Positions 25,579-34,028 of a DNA stretch of 51,834 bases are shown here, piece by piece. The notes beneath the pieces are model-generated. The model saw only the letters and a list, made by a program, of their open reading frames with translations, was not told the origin of the DNA and searched no databases. Source of the stretch: Vulcanimicrobiota bacterium (GTDB taxonomy: Bacteria > Vulcanimicrobiota > Vulcanimicrobiia > Vulcanimicrobiales > Vulcanimicrobiaceae); the NCBI GenBank assembly GCA_030041225.1, contig JASHOG010000076.1, positions 1 to 51,834 of the forward strand. Reading direction: 5' to 3'. How positions within the stretch are numbered: position 1 is the stretch's first letter; each line of letters opens with the position of its first letter. A program made the translations under genes and the position numbers.

Positions 25579-26775
25579 ATGCGCGCGAGTAAGACTCTTC
25601 TCGGGCTCGCAACCGGATTTGTTGCCGGCTTTCTCGCAGCTCGCGCCTACGAGGCCGTCTGCGAGCTGCGCGCGCCGACGCGTGTCCCAAAGAGTGATGC
25701 GGCGAGCTACGGCCGAACGCGGCGCTCGCTCGAAGTTGCCGACACGATGCGCGGTCTGTGCGGCGCGATGGCGGCGGCGTACGGGCCTCTCGGTGAGAGC
25801 CTCGACCGTGCAACGTTGCGCGCGCCGGCGTGGCTGCGTCCGGCACTCTTCGTCGCACCGCTCTCTCTCGGTGGTGCCTTGCTCGAGCTACCCTCTTCGT
25901 TCGTGGCCGACTATGCACTCGAGCGACGATACGGTCTGACGGAGCAATCGCCGGAGGCATGGCTCTCCGACTACGCAAAGGGTGCACTGCTCTCGACTAT
26001 CATGACGACGGTCATGGCTTCGCTGCTCGGGGCTGCGGTGCGCCGAACGCCGCGCTGGTGGCCGCTCTTTGCGACAGTCGGCGCGCTGCCGCTCTTTATC
26101 ACCGCCAGCCTCGTCGTGCCGCTCTACGTCCTACCGCTCTTCAACAAGTTTGCAGCGCTGCAGGGTCCGCTCGAAGAGCGCCTCCGCGCTCTTGCCTCAC
26201 GGTACGGCGTCGGCGACGCAGAGATTCTCACGATGGATATGAGCCGGCAGACGCGCAAAGCAAACGCCTTCGTCACCGGTATCGCCCACACGCATCGTAT
26301 CGTCCTCGGTGACACGCTCGTCGACAAATTCCCCGGGGATGAGACCGAGTTTGTCGTCGCCCACGAGCTCGGGCACTACGTCTCCAAAGACGTATGGCGC
26401 CTCATCGGCCTCGGAGATGTGCTGGCCGGGGCGCTCTTCTTCATTGCGAATGCCGCCAGCGGCCCGCGCAGCGGGATGCGAGACCGCCCGATCGTTCTGG
26501 CACGTCTCTACGCCGCAATGCTCGTCGCGACACAGATCTTGCGCCCCTTGCTCTTCGCCTTCACGCGCTCGCGCGAGGCTGCCGCCGATCGTTTCGCGGT
26601 CGAGGCGACGCGCAACCCCCGCTCCGGTGCCGCAGCCTTTCGCCGCCTGCGCGAGCAGAATCTCGCCGAAGACGAAGTGCCTATGTGGTACGAGCTCTTC
26701 TTTAGCTCCCACCCTTCACTGAAGTCGAGGATCGAGCTCCTCGAAGCCATGCAGCCAGCTCCGTCTTCCTCGTAG
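25579..26775 (+). CDS. M48 family membrane metallopeptidase (Ste24-like)
   Basis: 398 residues. Zinc protease motif H262-ELG-H266 in VVAHELGHYVSKD, with the downstream SREAAADRFAVE segment supplying the third ligand. There are several hydrophobic segments: N-terminal, LRPALFVAPLSLGGALL, GALLSTIMTTVMASLLG, WWPLFATVGALPLFITASLVVPLYVL, and two after the zinc motif. NAFVTGIAHTHRIVLGDTLV matches the Ste24/CAAX protease 1 family, which degrades or trims membrane proteins. The CAAGGG upstream supports the ATG at 25579. The 3' end overlaps the convergent folK-folE2 gene by 74 bases. Confidence 0.88.
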   Translation: MRASKTLLGLATGFVAGFLAARAYEAVCELRAPTRVPKSDAASYGRTRRSLEVADTMRGLCGAMAAAYGPLGESLDRATLRAPAWLRPALFVAPLSLGGALLELPSSFVADYALERRYGLTEQSPEAWLSDYAKGALLSTIMTTVMASLLGAAVRRTPRWWPLFATVGALPLFITASLVVPLYVLPLFNKFAALQGPLEERLRALASRYGVGDAEILTMDMSRQTRKANAFVTGIAHTHRIVLGDTLVDKFPGDETEFVVAHELGHYVSKDVWRLIGLGDVLAGALFFIANAASGPRSGMRDRPIVLARLYAAMLVATQILRPLLFAFTRSREAAADRFAVEATRNPRSGAAAFRRLREQNLAEDEVPMWYELFFSSHPSLKSRIELLEAMQPAPSSS

Positions 26776-28135
26776 CCATATTGCCGCTCAACTCGGCGCG
26801 GAACTCACCGAAACAACCACACGCCTCGGCGAAGGCATCGTGCTTATGAATCGACTCTTCGTTTCGTTGGCTCGCGAAGAGCACGTCATCATCGCCGAAG
26901 GCTTCGTACGTTTCGAGCGCCCCCGCGACGATCCCACGGACGACGTCCTCGACGAAGCGCGGGTTGCGGTGCGCCTTGTTGACGACGAAGTATTCGTCGG
27001 GCCGCTTCAGCAAGTCGTAGGTTTCGCTGGACATCGCACCTTCCACGATCTCGACGAGGTCCTCGACGCGAACCGTGGAGAGCCGCTCGTCAGTCGTACC
27101 GAGAAGCAACGTGCCGCGCCCGCGTTGGTTGTGCGTCGCGCCCGGTACCAGGTCGAGCACGCGCTGCGCCTGCTCCTGACTGAACCCCGCGTCGCGAAGC
27201 TCCTGCAAGGAACGTTCGCGGATCATTCCCTGCGCGCATGGGCAGGCCGTCATACCCTCAGCCTCAACGCCGACGGCACGTCGCGCGCCATGTGCGCTCG
27301 CGTGTGCGACGCCGACGAGCGTGTACGTCTCCTCGCCGCGTTTTCCGCTGACCGGCGTCCAGCGCTCTAGCGTAAAGTCCGCGCGCAGCCGCACCTCGGC
27401 TTCACCGGCCTCTTGCGTCGCGACGATCTCGCGCGCAACGGCCTCGGCGAGCCGCTCGATACGCATCGCCGGCTGCTCTCGCGCAAGCACGTCGAGGGTC
27501 GCCTCCTCGAGATTCTCGACGAAGCGCGACATGTGCACGCCGGAGCGGTCGCCTCGAAGGTCTGCAACCATCGAGAACTCGCCGTTGAAGACGCCGCTCT
27601 TACCGTCGATGTCGAGGCGGAGAATGCGCCGTACGCGTGCAACGCCCGCTCGATTGAGCGCGATCCGCACGACCGGAACCTCCTGCTGGCGATCCGTACG
27701 GAAGCGCAGTCCCTGCTCGACTCGGCGGATGGCTGTTCCGTTGGCGTCGCGCAGGCGTTCGCCGTATGCAGGTGCGATCTCGGCGAGCGGCACGAGGTTG
27801 TAAGGACGCTGCTCCAGCTGCGGATGGACCCAATCATCGAAGACGAGCAGGTCGATGTCGATCGGCCGCGCCGCAAGGCGCTGCATCGAGGTGCGGCCGA
27901 TCGCGCGCTGGAGCTCTTCGAGCCGCATCAGCAACGTGCCGCGGTCCTCCTCGGTCTCGAGTTGCGCGGCAACGTTGAGGAATGGAGGGCCCTGCGCGCC
28001 GTCGGCCGCCGCGCTTTCGTAAAACGCGGACACGGCGGGAATGCGCGCGTGTGCGCGCAAGCGTTGTAACGCCGCAAGAATGCTTGCGCGCCGGTCCCCG
28101 AGATTCGATCCTATCCCTACATACACGAGGTGCAT
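26702..28135 (-). CDS. FolK - FolE2/MptA (GTP cyclohydrolase IB) fusion
   Basis: 477 residues in two enzymes. Residues 1 to about 150 are HPPK (FolK): LVYVGIGSNLGDR, FLNVAAQLET and ARPIDIDLLVFDD, the pyrophosphokinase acting on 6-hydroxymethyl-dihydropterin. From about 155 the chain is a GTP cyclohydrolase IB of the FolE2/MptA type. This part has VVRIALNRAGVARVRRIL, FVENLEEATLDV, and GMTACPCAQ with the conserved metal/active-site cysteine. It makes dihydroneopterin triphosphate or its cyclic form from GTP. The fusion joins the first and a later step of folate synthesis. I see no frame break or linker artefact. Overlaps the M48 gene end by 74 bases. Confidence 0.88.
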   Translation of the reverse strand: MHLVYVGIGSNLGDRRASILAALQRLRAHARIPAVSAFYESAAADGAQGPPFLNVAAQLETEEDRGTLLMRLEELQRAIGRTSMQRLAARPIDIDLLVFDDWVHPQLEQRPYNLVPLAEIAPAYGERLRDANGTAIRRVEQGLRFRTDRQQEVPVVRIALNRAGVARVRRILRLDIDGKSGVFNGEFSMVADLRGDRSGVHMSRFVENLEEATLDVLAREQPAMRIERLAEAVAREIVATQEAGEAEVRLRADFTLERWTPVSGKRGEETYTLVGVAHASAHGARRAVGVEAEGMTACPCAQGMIRERSLQELRDAGFSQEQAQRVLDLVPGATHNQRGRGTLLLGTTDERLSTVRVEDLVEIVEGAMSSETYDLLKRPDEYFVVNKAHRNPRFVEDVVRGIVAGALETYEAFGDDDVLFASQRNEESIHKHDAFAEACGCFGEFRAELSGNMATRKTELAAWLRGARSSTSVKGGS

Positions 28136-28161
28136 TCGACCGTTGCTTCGTCATCGCAGCC

Positions 28162-28205
28162 ATGTCATCCTGAGTCGCGCCGAAGGACCGGCGCGAAGTA
28201 TCGCG
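28162..28205 (+). repeat. Diverged dispersed-repeat copy before manA
   Basis: TGTCATCCTGAG (28163-28174) followed by the hairpin TCGCGCC (28175-28181) and GGCGCGA (28190-28196). It has the same layout as the metH copy, with a different stem sequence. It lies in the gap between folK-folE2 and manA. Confidence 0.55.
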
Positions 28206-28222
28206 TATCGGCAAGACACGCG

Positions 28223-29230
28223 ATGAACGAGACGCAGCTCTACCCATACGTGCTCGAGCCCAAGAAGGCACCCGCGATCTGGGGCGGCGAGCTGTGGGAG
28301 TGCTGGGATGAGAACCGCGTGCGTAACGGACCGCTCGCCGGCAAGAGCGTGGCGGAGCTGCGTGAGTTGCTCGGAGCAAGCCTGCTCGGCGCGATCGAGG
28401 TGGATCGGCTTTTCCCCATTCTCACGAAGATCATTACGGCGCACGACTCGCTCTCGGCCCAAGTGCATCCCGACGATGCGTACGCGCAGCGCGTCGAGCA
28501 CCAGCCTAACGGCAAGACGGAGTGCTGGTACATCATGACGGCCGAAGCACATGCGGAGCTCGTGCTCGGGTGGACGCGCGACACATCACGTGAAGAATAC
28601 GAGCAGCGCGTCGCCGACGGCACGCTGGCGGAGCTGTTCCGCCACGTTCCCGTACGAGCCGGCGATGCTTTCTACATACCCGCGGGAACGCTTCATGCGA
28701 TCGGTGGCGGAATCGTGCTCTTCGAGACGCAACAGGCAAGTGACCTTACGTACAGGGTTTTCGACTGGAACCGCGTCGGCACAGACGGCAAGCCGCGTCC
28801 GCTCCACGTACAGAAGGCAGCGGATGTTCTCAACTACCATCGCGGAATGACGGGTGCGGCCGAAACGATTTCGTACACGTTCGAATCGCTCGAGCGTACG
28901 GCGCTGATCGCCGACAACCACTTCATCGTAGAGCGTATCGTGGCTCGCGACGAGCCGGCTTCTCTTGCAACACATAGCTGCCCGCTCAGTATCATGCCGC
29001 TCGACCACGCGCTCGTGCTGCAATCTTCGGACGGGGATGTTCCCCTCGAGCCGCACCTCACTGCGCTCGTTCCCGCCGGAGCCGGGCGTTGTACGATTCG
29101 ATCGGCCGCGAGCGACGAAGCGGCGTTCATGCTCGTGACGCCTCCACCGAACGGCGACTTCCTCGCCGCACGCTTGCTCGCGGCGGGCGTCGATCAGGAT
29201 CGCATCGAGCGCTTCCTGGGGCAGTTTTGA
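28223..29230 (+). CDS. manA: Mannose-6-phosphate isomerase, class I
   Basis: 335 residues from the ATG at 28223 (MNETQLYPYVLEP). Interconverts mannose-6-phosphate and fructose-6-phosphate. Cupin zinc ligands are visible in SAQVHPDD (Q80, H82) and NGKTECWY (E100), with PAGTLHAIG as the distal metal and active-site segment. The short form resembles Bacillus-type enzymes. An upstream ORF extension of 31 codons runs through a repeat and is rejected. The stop overlaps the TTG start of lysA. Confidence 0.92.
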   Translation: MNETQLYPYVLEPKKAPAIWGGELWECWDENRVRNGPLAGKSVAELRELLGASLLGAIEVDRLFPILTKIITAHDSLSAQVHPDDAYAQRVEHQPNGKTECWYIMTAEAHAELVLGWTRDTSREEYEQRVADGTLAELFRHVPVRAGDAFYIPAGTLHAIGGGIVLFETQQASDLTYRVFDWNRVGTDGKPRPLHVQKAADVLNYHRGMTGAAETISYTFESLERTALIADNHFIVERIVARDEPASLATHSCPLSIMPLDHALVLQSSDGDVPLEPHLTALVPAGAGRCTIRSAASDEAAFMLVTPPPNGDFLAARLLAAGVDQDRIERFLGQF

Positions 29231-30471
29231 AGCTCGGCGGCATCGAGGCAGAGGCGCTCGCAGAGCGGTACGCGACGCCGTTGCTCGTCATCGATCTCGA
29301 CGAGGTCGATGGTGCAATCGCGCGCTGCCGAGCGGTCTGCGACCCGCACGGGATCGAGATTGCCTACGCCGGGAAGGCACTGTTGCTCGTCGCACTCGCG
29401 CGCCGGCTCGCGCAGCGCGGACTGAATCTCGACGTCTGTTCGATCGGCGAGCTCGTCACGGCCGAGCGTGCAGGTTTTCCGGCGGAGCGCATCACGCTCC
29501 ACGGCTGCGGCAAGAGCAATGAAGAGCTCGAGGCTGCGGCGGCCGCGCGCGTCGGGCGTATCGTCGTCGACGGGGTCGAAGAGCTCCAGCGTCTGACGCG
29601 CATCGCACGTCCCGAAGCGCCGCTTCGCACGTTGCTGCGCTTGAACCCCGGCATCGAGGCGCACACACACGCGTTCGTGCGCACCGGCGGCGAGGACACC
29701 AAGTTCGGCATCGCGCCCCGCGACGAAGACGCCGTGCGAGCGATACTTCGCGATGCGACAGGGCTGCGGTTCTCTGGTCTCCACGCGCATGTCGGCTCGC
29801 AGATCTACGAGCCGGGTGCCTTTGTCGCCGTCGCCGAGGCACTCGTGCAAGCCTCGGCGCGCTTCGCGCGCGAAGGGTTTACTGCCGAGGAGATCGTGAT
29901 CGGGGGAGGCTTCGGTGTGATGACGGACCCGAGTCGCCCGAACGAGCGGATCGACTTCCGAGCAACGATCGACGCGGTCGCAAAAGCGGTCGCTGTCGCC
30001 GCCGCGCGCGTACGCGTTCCGCCGCCGCGCTTAGGCATCGAGCCGGGGCGCATGCTCATCGGGCCCGCCGGCACGACGCTCTATCGCGTCTGCGCCGTAA
30101 AGCACCAGGCGCGGCGCACCTTCGTCGTCGTCGACGGTGGGCTCTACGAAAACCCTCGCCCGGCACTCTACGGCGCCTCGCACCATGCGGTCGCGGCGTC
30201 GAGGCCGAACCTCGACCTTCAAGAGGTCGTGCTCTGCGGGCGCTCCTGTGAAAACGACGTTCTCGGCCGGGCGATGCTTCCGAGCGCGCTGCGCGAAGGC
30301 GATCTCGTCGCGATGAGCGTGACCGGGGCCTACACGTACAGTATGGCCAGCAACTACAACCGCTTCACTCGCCCGGCGGTCGTCGCGGTCACCGGCGGGC
30401 AAGAACACCTCCTGGCGCGCCGTGAATCCATCGAAGACGTTTTGCGCAGCGACGTGTTGGAGGGAGTATGA
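29227..30471 (+). CDS. lysA: Diaminopimelate decarboxylase
   Basis: 414 residues from a TTG at 29227 that overlaps the manA stop as TTGA; TGGGGCAG lies upstream. It is a fold-III PLP enzyme that decarboxylates meso-diaminopimelate to lysine. Key blocks: the PLP lysine in IAYAGKALL (about residue 45), [50 protein letters not shown] and [12 protein letters not shown]. The last three distinguish it from arginine decarboxylases. An annotation starting at an upstream ATG inside manA would be wrong. Confidence 0.93.
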   Translation: MKLGGIEAEALAERYATPLLVIDLDEVDGAIARCRAVCDPHGIEIAYAGKALLLVALARRLAQRGLNLDVCSIGELVTAERAGFPAERITLHGCGKSNEELEAAAAARVGRIVVDGVEELQRLTRIARPEAPLRTLLRLNPGIEAHTHAFVRTGGEDTKFGIAPRDEDAVRAILRDATGLRFSGLHAHVGSQIYEPGAFVAVAEALVQASARFAREGFTAEEIVIGGGFGVMTDPSRPNERIDFRATIDAVAKAVAVAAARVRVPPPRLGIEPGRMLIGPAGTTLYRVCAVKHQARRTFVVVDGGLYENPRPALYGASHHAVAASRPNLDLQEVVLCGRSCENDVLGRAMLPSALREGDLVAMSVTGAYTYSMASNYNRFTRPAVVAVTGGQEHLLARRESIEDVLRSDVLEGV

Positions 30472-30941
30472 GCGAGAGCGCGATCTTTGCGGCTGGGTGC
30501 TTCTGGGGCGTCGAGGCCGCATTCCGTCAGGTTCCGGGCGTCCTGGACGTCGTGGTCGGCTACACCGGCGGCCACACGGAGAACCCCTCGTACGAGCAAG
30601 TCTGCAGCCACACGACGGGTCACGCAGAGGCCGTCCTCGTGACGTTCGATCCGGCGGTCGTCTCCTACGACCGACTGCTCGACGTCTTTTGGAAAATGCA
30701 CGATCCCACCCAGGTGAATCGCCAGGGGCCCGACGTCGGCACGCAGTACCGCAGCGCGATCTTCTTTCGCTCGCCGGAGCAGGAGACGGCAGCGCGCGCC
30801 TCGCTCGCGCGCGAACAACGCGACCATACGATGCCCATCGCGACGCAGGTCGAGCCGGCGCAGCGCTTCTGGCCCGCCGAACCCTACCACCAACGGTATT
30901 TCGAGCGACACAACATCGCCTGTCACGTGCCGGTCGACTAA
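30468..30941 (+). CDS. msrA: Peptide-methionine (S)-S-oxide reductase
   Basis: 157 residues. Repairs methionine-S-sulfoxide in proteins and free methionine. The catalytic cysteine C11 sits in AAGCFWGVE near the N-terminus, with [26 protein letters not shown], the family signature split over the next 50 residues. It is a cytosolic form without a signal peptide or MsrB fusion. ATGA overlap with lysA makes it the third gene of a manA-lysA-msrA operon. The gene ends seven bases from the convergent YncE-like gene. Confidence 0.95.
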   Translation: MSESAIFAAGCFWGVEAAFRQVPGVLDVVVGYTGGHTENPSYEQVCSHTTGHAEAVLVTFDPAVVSYDRLLDVFWKMHDPTQVNRQGPDVGTQYRSAIFFRSPEQETAARASLAREQRDHTMPIATQVEPAQRFWPAEPYHQRYFERHNIACHVPVD

Positions 30942-30948
30942 GGAAGCT

Positions 30949-31869
30949 CTACCGGCGGTAGACGAACCGTCCGACGTACGAAGAGCCGCTTGCGTCAGAC
31001 CACACGGCAAAAATCGTGCCGGTTGCCGGATCGATTGCGCATGTGTGCACGCTCTTCGCGACGTCGAGATGCGCGAGGATACGCGGCGTCGACGAACCGT
31101 CGAACGCAATGAGCGTTATGCCCCCGCCGCCGGCGCACGCAATCCAGCCGCGCGACGTATCATCACTGCACTGATCGACGCCGTACGGGTAGGCCGCTTG
31201 AAAGAGCCGTTTGCCTCCGATGTCGTAGACGTCGAGCACGTTGTTCTCGCCGAGGACGATCAACATGTGGTGCACGGCATCGTACTGCAGCGGGTGATCG
31301 TTTTGCAGGTCCGGTGTCGGAATCGTCCGTACGACACGCAACGCGTGTGCGTCGACGATCGCGATCGCGCTCACGAGCGGGCTGGGATCGGAAATGTTCT
31401 GATAGACGCCGTGCGTCACGGGGTCAACTTGGATGTACTCGGGCTTGTGGCCCGGCAACATGACGGTGCCGATCTCTTTGAACGTGCGCGCATCGATGAC
31501 AAATATCCGCGTACCGTCATCTTCATCGGCGTAGATCCGCGCGAGCGTCGGATCGTACGCGATCGCATCGACCGGCCCTTGCACCTGAACGCTGCGTAGG
31601 ACCGTGCCCGAGACGGGATCGACCTCCGAAACGGAGTCGTCGCTGCCGTTCCCCGTGTACACGTTGCCGCTCTGCGGATCCGGCGCCGAACCGTGCATCG
31701 GCCCGACGGTGATCTGCTTGAGCACGGCTCCCGTGTCGGCATCGACGACGAGCAGTGACTGAGCTCCGCCATGCGCCGCATAGACACGGCGGCGCGCCGC
31801 ATCTACGGTAACGTAGTCGAATCCGGCGGAACCGGTAATGCCCTGTGGCGGCAGCGCGATGAGGGGCAT
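30949..31869 (-). CDS. YncE-like beta-propeller protein
   Basis: 306 residues made of about six to seven repeating blades (FDYVTVDAARRRVYAAHG, VYTGNGSDDSVSEVDPVSG, IAYDPTLARIYADEDD, VFVIDARTFKEIGTV-like). This is the YncE/NHL-like seven-bladed propeller family. Such proteins are normally exported, but this one starts straight in the first blade with no signal peptide. The ATG lies 15 bases after a tRNA gene on the same strand. So either it is cytoplasmic or its 5' part was lost at the tRNA boundary. Function unknown. Confidence 0.75.
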   Translation of the reverse strand: MPLIALPPQGITGSAGFDYVTVDAARRRVYAAHGGAQSLLVVDADTGAVLKQITVGPMHGSAPDPQSGNVYTGNGSDDSVSEVDPVSGTVLRSVQVQGPVDAIAYDPTLARIYADEDDGTRIFVIDARTFKEIGTVMLPGHKPEYIQVDPVTHGVYQNISDPSPLVSAIAIVDAHALRVVRTIPTPDLQNDHPLQYDAVHHMLIVLGENNVLDVYDIGGKRLFQAAYPYGVDQCSDDTSRGWIACAGGGGITLIAFDGSSTPRILAHLDVAKSVHTCAIDPATGTIFAVWSDASGSSYVGRFVYRR

Positions 31870-31883
31870 GGCCTAGAGTGCCG

Positions 31884-31956
31884 AGCCGACGGCCGGACTC
31901 GAACCGGCGACCTGCGGTTTACGAAACCGCTGCTCTACCAACTGAGCTACGTCGGC
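31884..31956 (-). tRNA. tRNA-Thr (anticodon CGT)
   Basis: A full cloverleaf can be drawn: acceptor GCCGACG/CGTCGGC, D-stem GCTC/GAGC, anticodon stem GCGGT/ACCGC with loop TTCGTAA (anticodon CGT, reads ACG), and T-arm GCCGG-TTCGAGT-CCGGC. The discriminator base is T and CCA is not encoded. The D-loop AGTTGGTA is standard. Confidence 0.95.
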
Positions 31957-32006
31957 GCGCATTTGCATCCGATTGTCCAAGACAGTGCCCATGCTTCCTG
32001 CTACGC

Positions 32007-32252
32007 TTAAGGATCGTGGAACGTCTTGCGCGGTGCCTTGGCGTCGAGTTCCAAGTCTTCGAGGTAATAGTAGACGATCCGGCGATCCTTGAATCCCACC
32101 TTTGCCAGCGAGCGCCCAGAGAGCTCGACCACCTCATGGATGCTCCCTTCCCGCCCCGCGTACTCGTAGTTCACGGCCGAGTAGCCCGGCTCGCTAGGCT
32201 TGGGCCGGGGAACGACCTTCAATCCCCGCATGGGCGTCCGGTGGCGGTGCAT
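32007..32252 (-). CDS. Hypothetical protein, 81 aa
   Basis: A small gene from the ATG at 32252 with a good AAGGG seven bases upstream. The product is basic at the N-terminus (MHRHRTPMRGLKVVPRPKP), then has a compact segment GYSAVNYEYAGREGSIHEVVELSGRSLAKVGFKDRRIVYYYLEDLEL. It has no signal peptide or membrane helix. The pattern of conserved-looking hydrophobic and aromatic residues suggests a folded beta-rich domain, but I do not recognise the family. It is divergent from the TPR gene (34 bases) and lies 50 bases upstream of the tRNA on the same strand. Confidence 0.6.
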   Translation of the reverse strand: MHRHRTPMRGLKVVPRPKPSEPGYSAVNYEYAGREGSIHEVVELSGRSLAKVGFKDRRIVYYYLEDLELDAKAPRKTFHDP

Positions 32253-32286
32253 GGCTGACCCTTCGCCGCGCAGAACGTTCCTACAT

Positions 32287-33489
32287 ATGAAGCTGGTCCA
32301 TATGAAGCTGGTCCGCCCGCTTCTCTGGCTGGCCGCCGTCGTGGGAGCGATGGCTTGGTGCGCGGCCGCCGCAGTTGCTGACGACGGTCTATCGATCTCT
32401 GAGCCCGACGCCGCGATCTCGACGATCTCCGACCCTAACACGGCGATCCGGGTTGCACGCGATCATATCGACGCCCACGACATGCACGGCGCCGTGGTCG
32501 AGCTCGAGCGCTACTTGATGAATCACCCCGAAGAAAGCGGCATTCAGCAGTTCCTCGGCGACTTGTATGTCAGCACGGGGGACCTGCAGGACGCGCAGTC
32601 CGTGTACACAGAGCTGCTCTCCCAGTATCCGCTGAGTCGCGACCTGCACAACAGTCTCGGGAGGCTCTACGCCCTGGAAGGCAAGACGAACGACGCGATC
32701 TCGCAGTTCGAAGAGAGCTTGCCGAACGTCGATTCCATCTACTATCTCGTGCTACTCCACGCGCGCAAGGGCGACCTCGATACCTTTACCGAGCAGATGC
32801 GCCAATATGCCGACGATCGCCCAAGCGACGTCGAGGCGCAGCTCGAAGCAGCGCAGCTCTTCGGCGCTCTCTACCTTCCACGCGATGCCGCGCTCGAGTT
32901 TCAGCGCGCGGTCGCGCTCGATCCGAACTCGGTCGATGCCCTGGAGGGGCTCAGCCTCTCCCAGATCGCGGAGGGAGCCAACGACAATGCATCACAAACG
33001 CTGACGCATTGCCTCAACCTGGACCCCTCGAACTACGGCTGCCTGTACGCTCTTGGATTGCTCGGTATCAACGAGAAGGACTACGATGAAGCGCAGGCGG
33101 CGTTCGAACATGCGCATCGCCTCGCTCCGGAGGCGCCGGAGGCTTTGATCGGTATGGGCCGGCTTGCCGACGACCGCGGCGAGTGGCAACAAGCTATCGA
33201 GTACTACGAACAGGCTCTCTACGTCTGGCCGTATGACGCCGATGCATTCCTGGGCATCGCCTATGAGTACGAGGAGCACGGTCTGCTCGCGGACGCGAAA
33301 GATGTCACGCTGAAAGGGCTCAACATCGCACCGGACGACGGGCGGCTTCATTATATGCTCGGGCTTCTCTACCGCCGCGAAGGGAATCGCGACCTTGCTC
33401 TCGAGCAGTTCATCGCCGCCGAGCAGTCACTGAACCCCGACGTGGCGCAGTTTGCGAAGGAGAGCGCGCGGGAGTTGCAGCAGCCTTAG
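32287..33489 (+). CDS. Exported TPR-repeat protein
   Basis: About 400 residues with an N-terminal signal sequence (MKLVRPLLWLAAVVGAMAWCAAAAVA). Some nine tetratricopeptide repeats follow to the C-terminus (for example AVVELERYLMNHPEE, AQSVYTELLSQYPLS, AIEYYEQALYVWPYD). TPR proteins are protein-binding scaffolds; being exported, it may act in envelope assembly. The first 15 bases of the coding region are tandemly duplicated (ATGAAGCTGGTCCAT, then ATGAAGCTGGTCCGC), giving MKLVHMKLV. Either ATG (32287 or 32302) may start translation. It is followed after two bases by the gamma-carbonic-anhydrase-like gene. Confidence 0.82.
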   Translation: MKLVHMKLVRPLLWLAAVVGAMAWCAAAAVADDGLSISEPDAAISTISDPNTAIRVARDHIDAHDMHGAVVELERYLMNHPEESGIQQFLGDLYVSTGDLQDAQSVYTELLSQYPLSRDLHNSLGRLYALEGKTNDAISQFEESLPNVDSIYYLVLLHARKGDLDTFTEQMRQYADDRPSDVEAQLEAAQLFGALYLPRDAALEFQRAVALDPNSVDALEGLSLSQIAEGANDNASQTLTHCLNLDPSNYGCLYALGLLGINEKDYDEAQAAFEHAHRLAPEAPEALIGMGRLADDRGEWQQAIEYYEQALYVWPYDADAFLGIAYEYEEHGLLADAKDVTLKGLNIAPDDGRLHYMLGLLYRREGNRDLALEQFIAAEQSLNPDVAQFAKESARELQQP

Positions 33490-33491
33490 GG

Positions 33492-34028
33492 ATGCTCTTC
33501 GACTACCGCGGGAAGCACCCGCGGGTGCATCCTTCCGCTTTCATCGCTCCCACGGCTACCTTGATCGGCGACGTCGAAATCGGCGAAGAATCTTCCGTTT
33601 GGTTCGGTACGGTTCTGCGTGGTGATAATGGTCCGATCCGCGTCGGCGCGCGAACGTCGGTGCAGGACAACGCCGTCATTCACGTGAGCCCCGGCTGCAG
33701 TACCGTCATCGGCAATGATGTGACGATCGGCCATGCCGCCGTGATGGAAGACTGTAGGATCGGCGACCATGCTCTCATCGGTAGCAATGCGGTCGTCCTC
33801 AACGGCGCGAGCGTCGGCAGCGGCGCGCTCATCGGCGCCGGAAGCGTTGTCCGTGCAAACGACGTGATCCCCGAGCGCGTCGTCGCGGCCGGTGCGCCGG
33901 CGAAGGTGAAGAAGCAACTCGACGGCGACGCCGCACACTGGATCGAGATCGCCGCCGAAAACTACGTCACGCTCACGCATTCCTACCGCTCGCAGGGCAT
34001 CGGCGCTCCCGAACCCGAGCCCGCATGA
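33492..34028 (+). CDS. Gamma-carbonic-anhydrase family protein (hexapeptide repeat)
   Basis: 178 residues. Left-handed beta-helix with the family hallmarks VWFGTVLRGDNGPIRVGARTSVQDNAVIHV and VTIGHAAVMEDC, then the C-terminal helix after VVRANDVIP. The zinc ligands H64 and H81 are present, but the third, expected five residues after H81, is E86. Either the site binds metal with a carboxylate or it is inactive. Related proteins include PaaY and YrdA, often of unproven activity. Second gene of a plus-strand unit (TPR, this gene, two YbjN-like genes); ATGA overlap with the next gene. Confidence 0.88.
   Translation: MLFDYRGKHPRVHPSAFIAPTATLIGDVEIGEESSVWFGTVLRGDNGPIRVGARTSVQDNAVIHVSPGCSTVIGNDVTIGHAAVMEDCRIGDHALIGSNAVVLNGASVGSGALIGAGSVVRANDVIPERVVAAGAPAKVKKQLDGDAAHWIEIAAENYVTLTHSYRSQGIGAPEPEPA

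Noticed and set aside
31971-32006. Attachment-site duplicate of the tRNA 3' end
   Set aside because: I looked for a second copy of the tRNA 3' sequence nearby that would mark an integrated element and did not find one.
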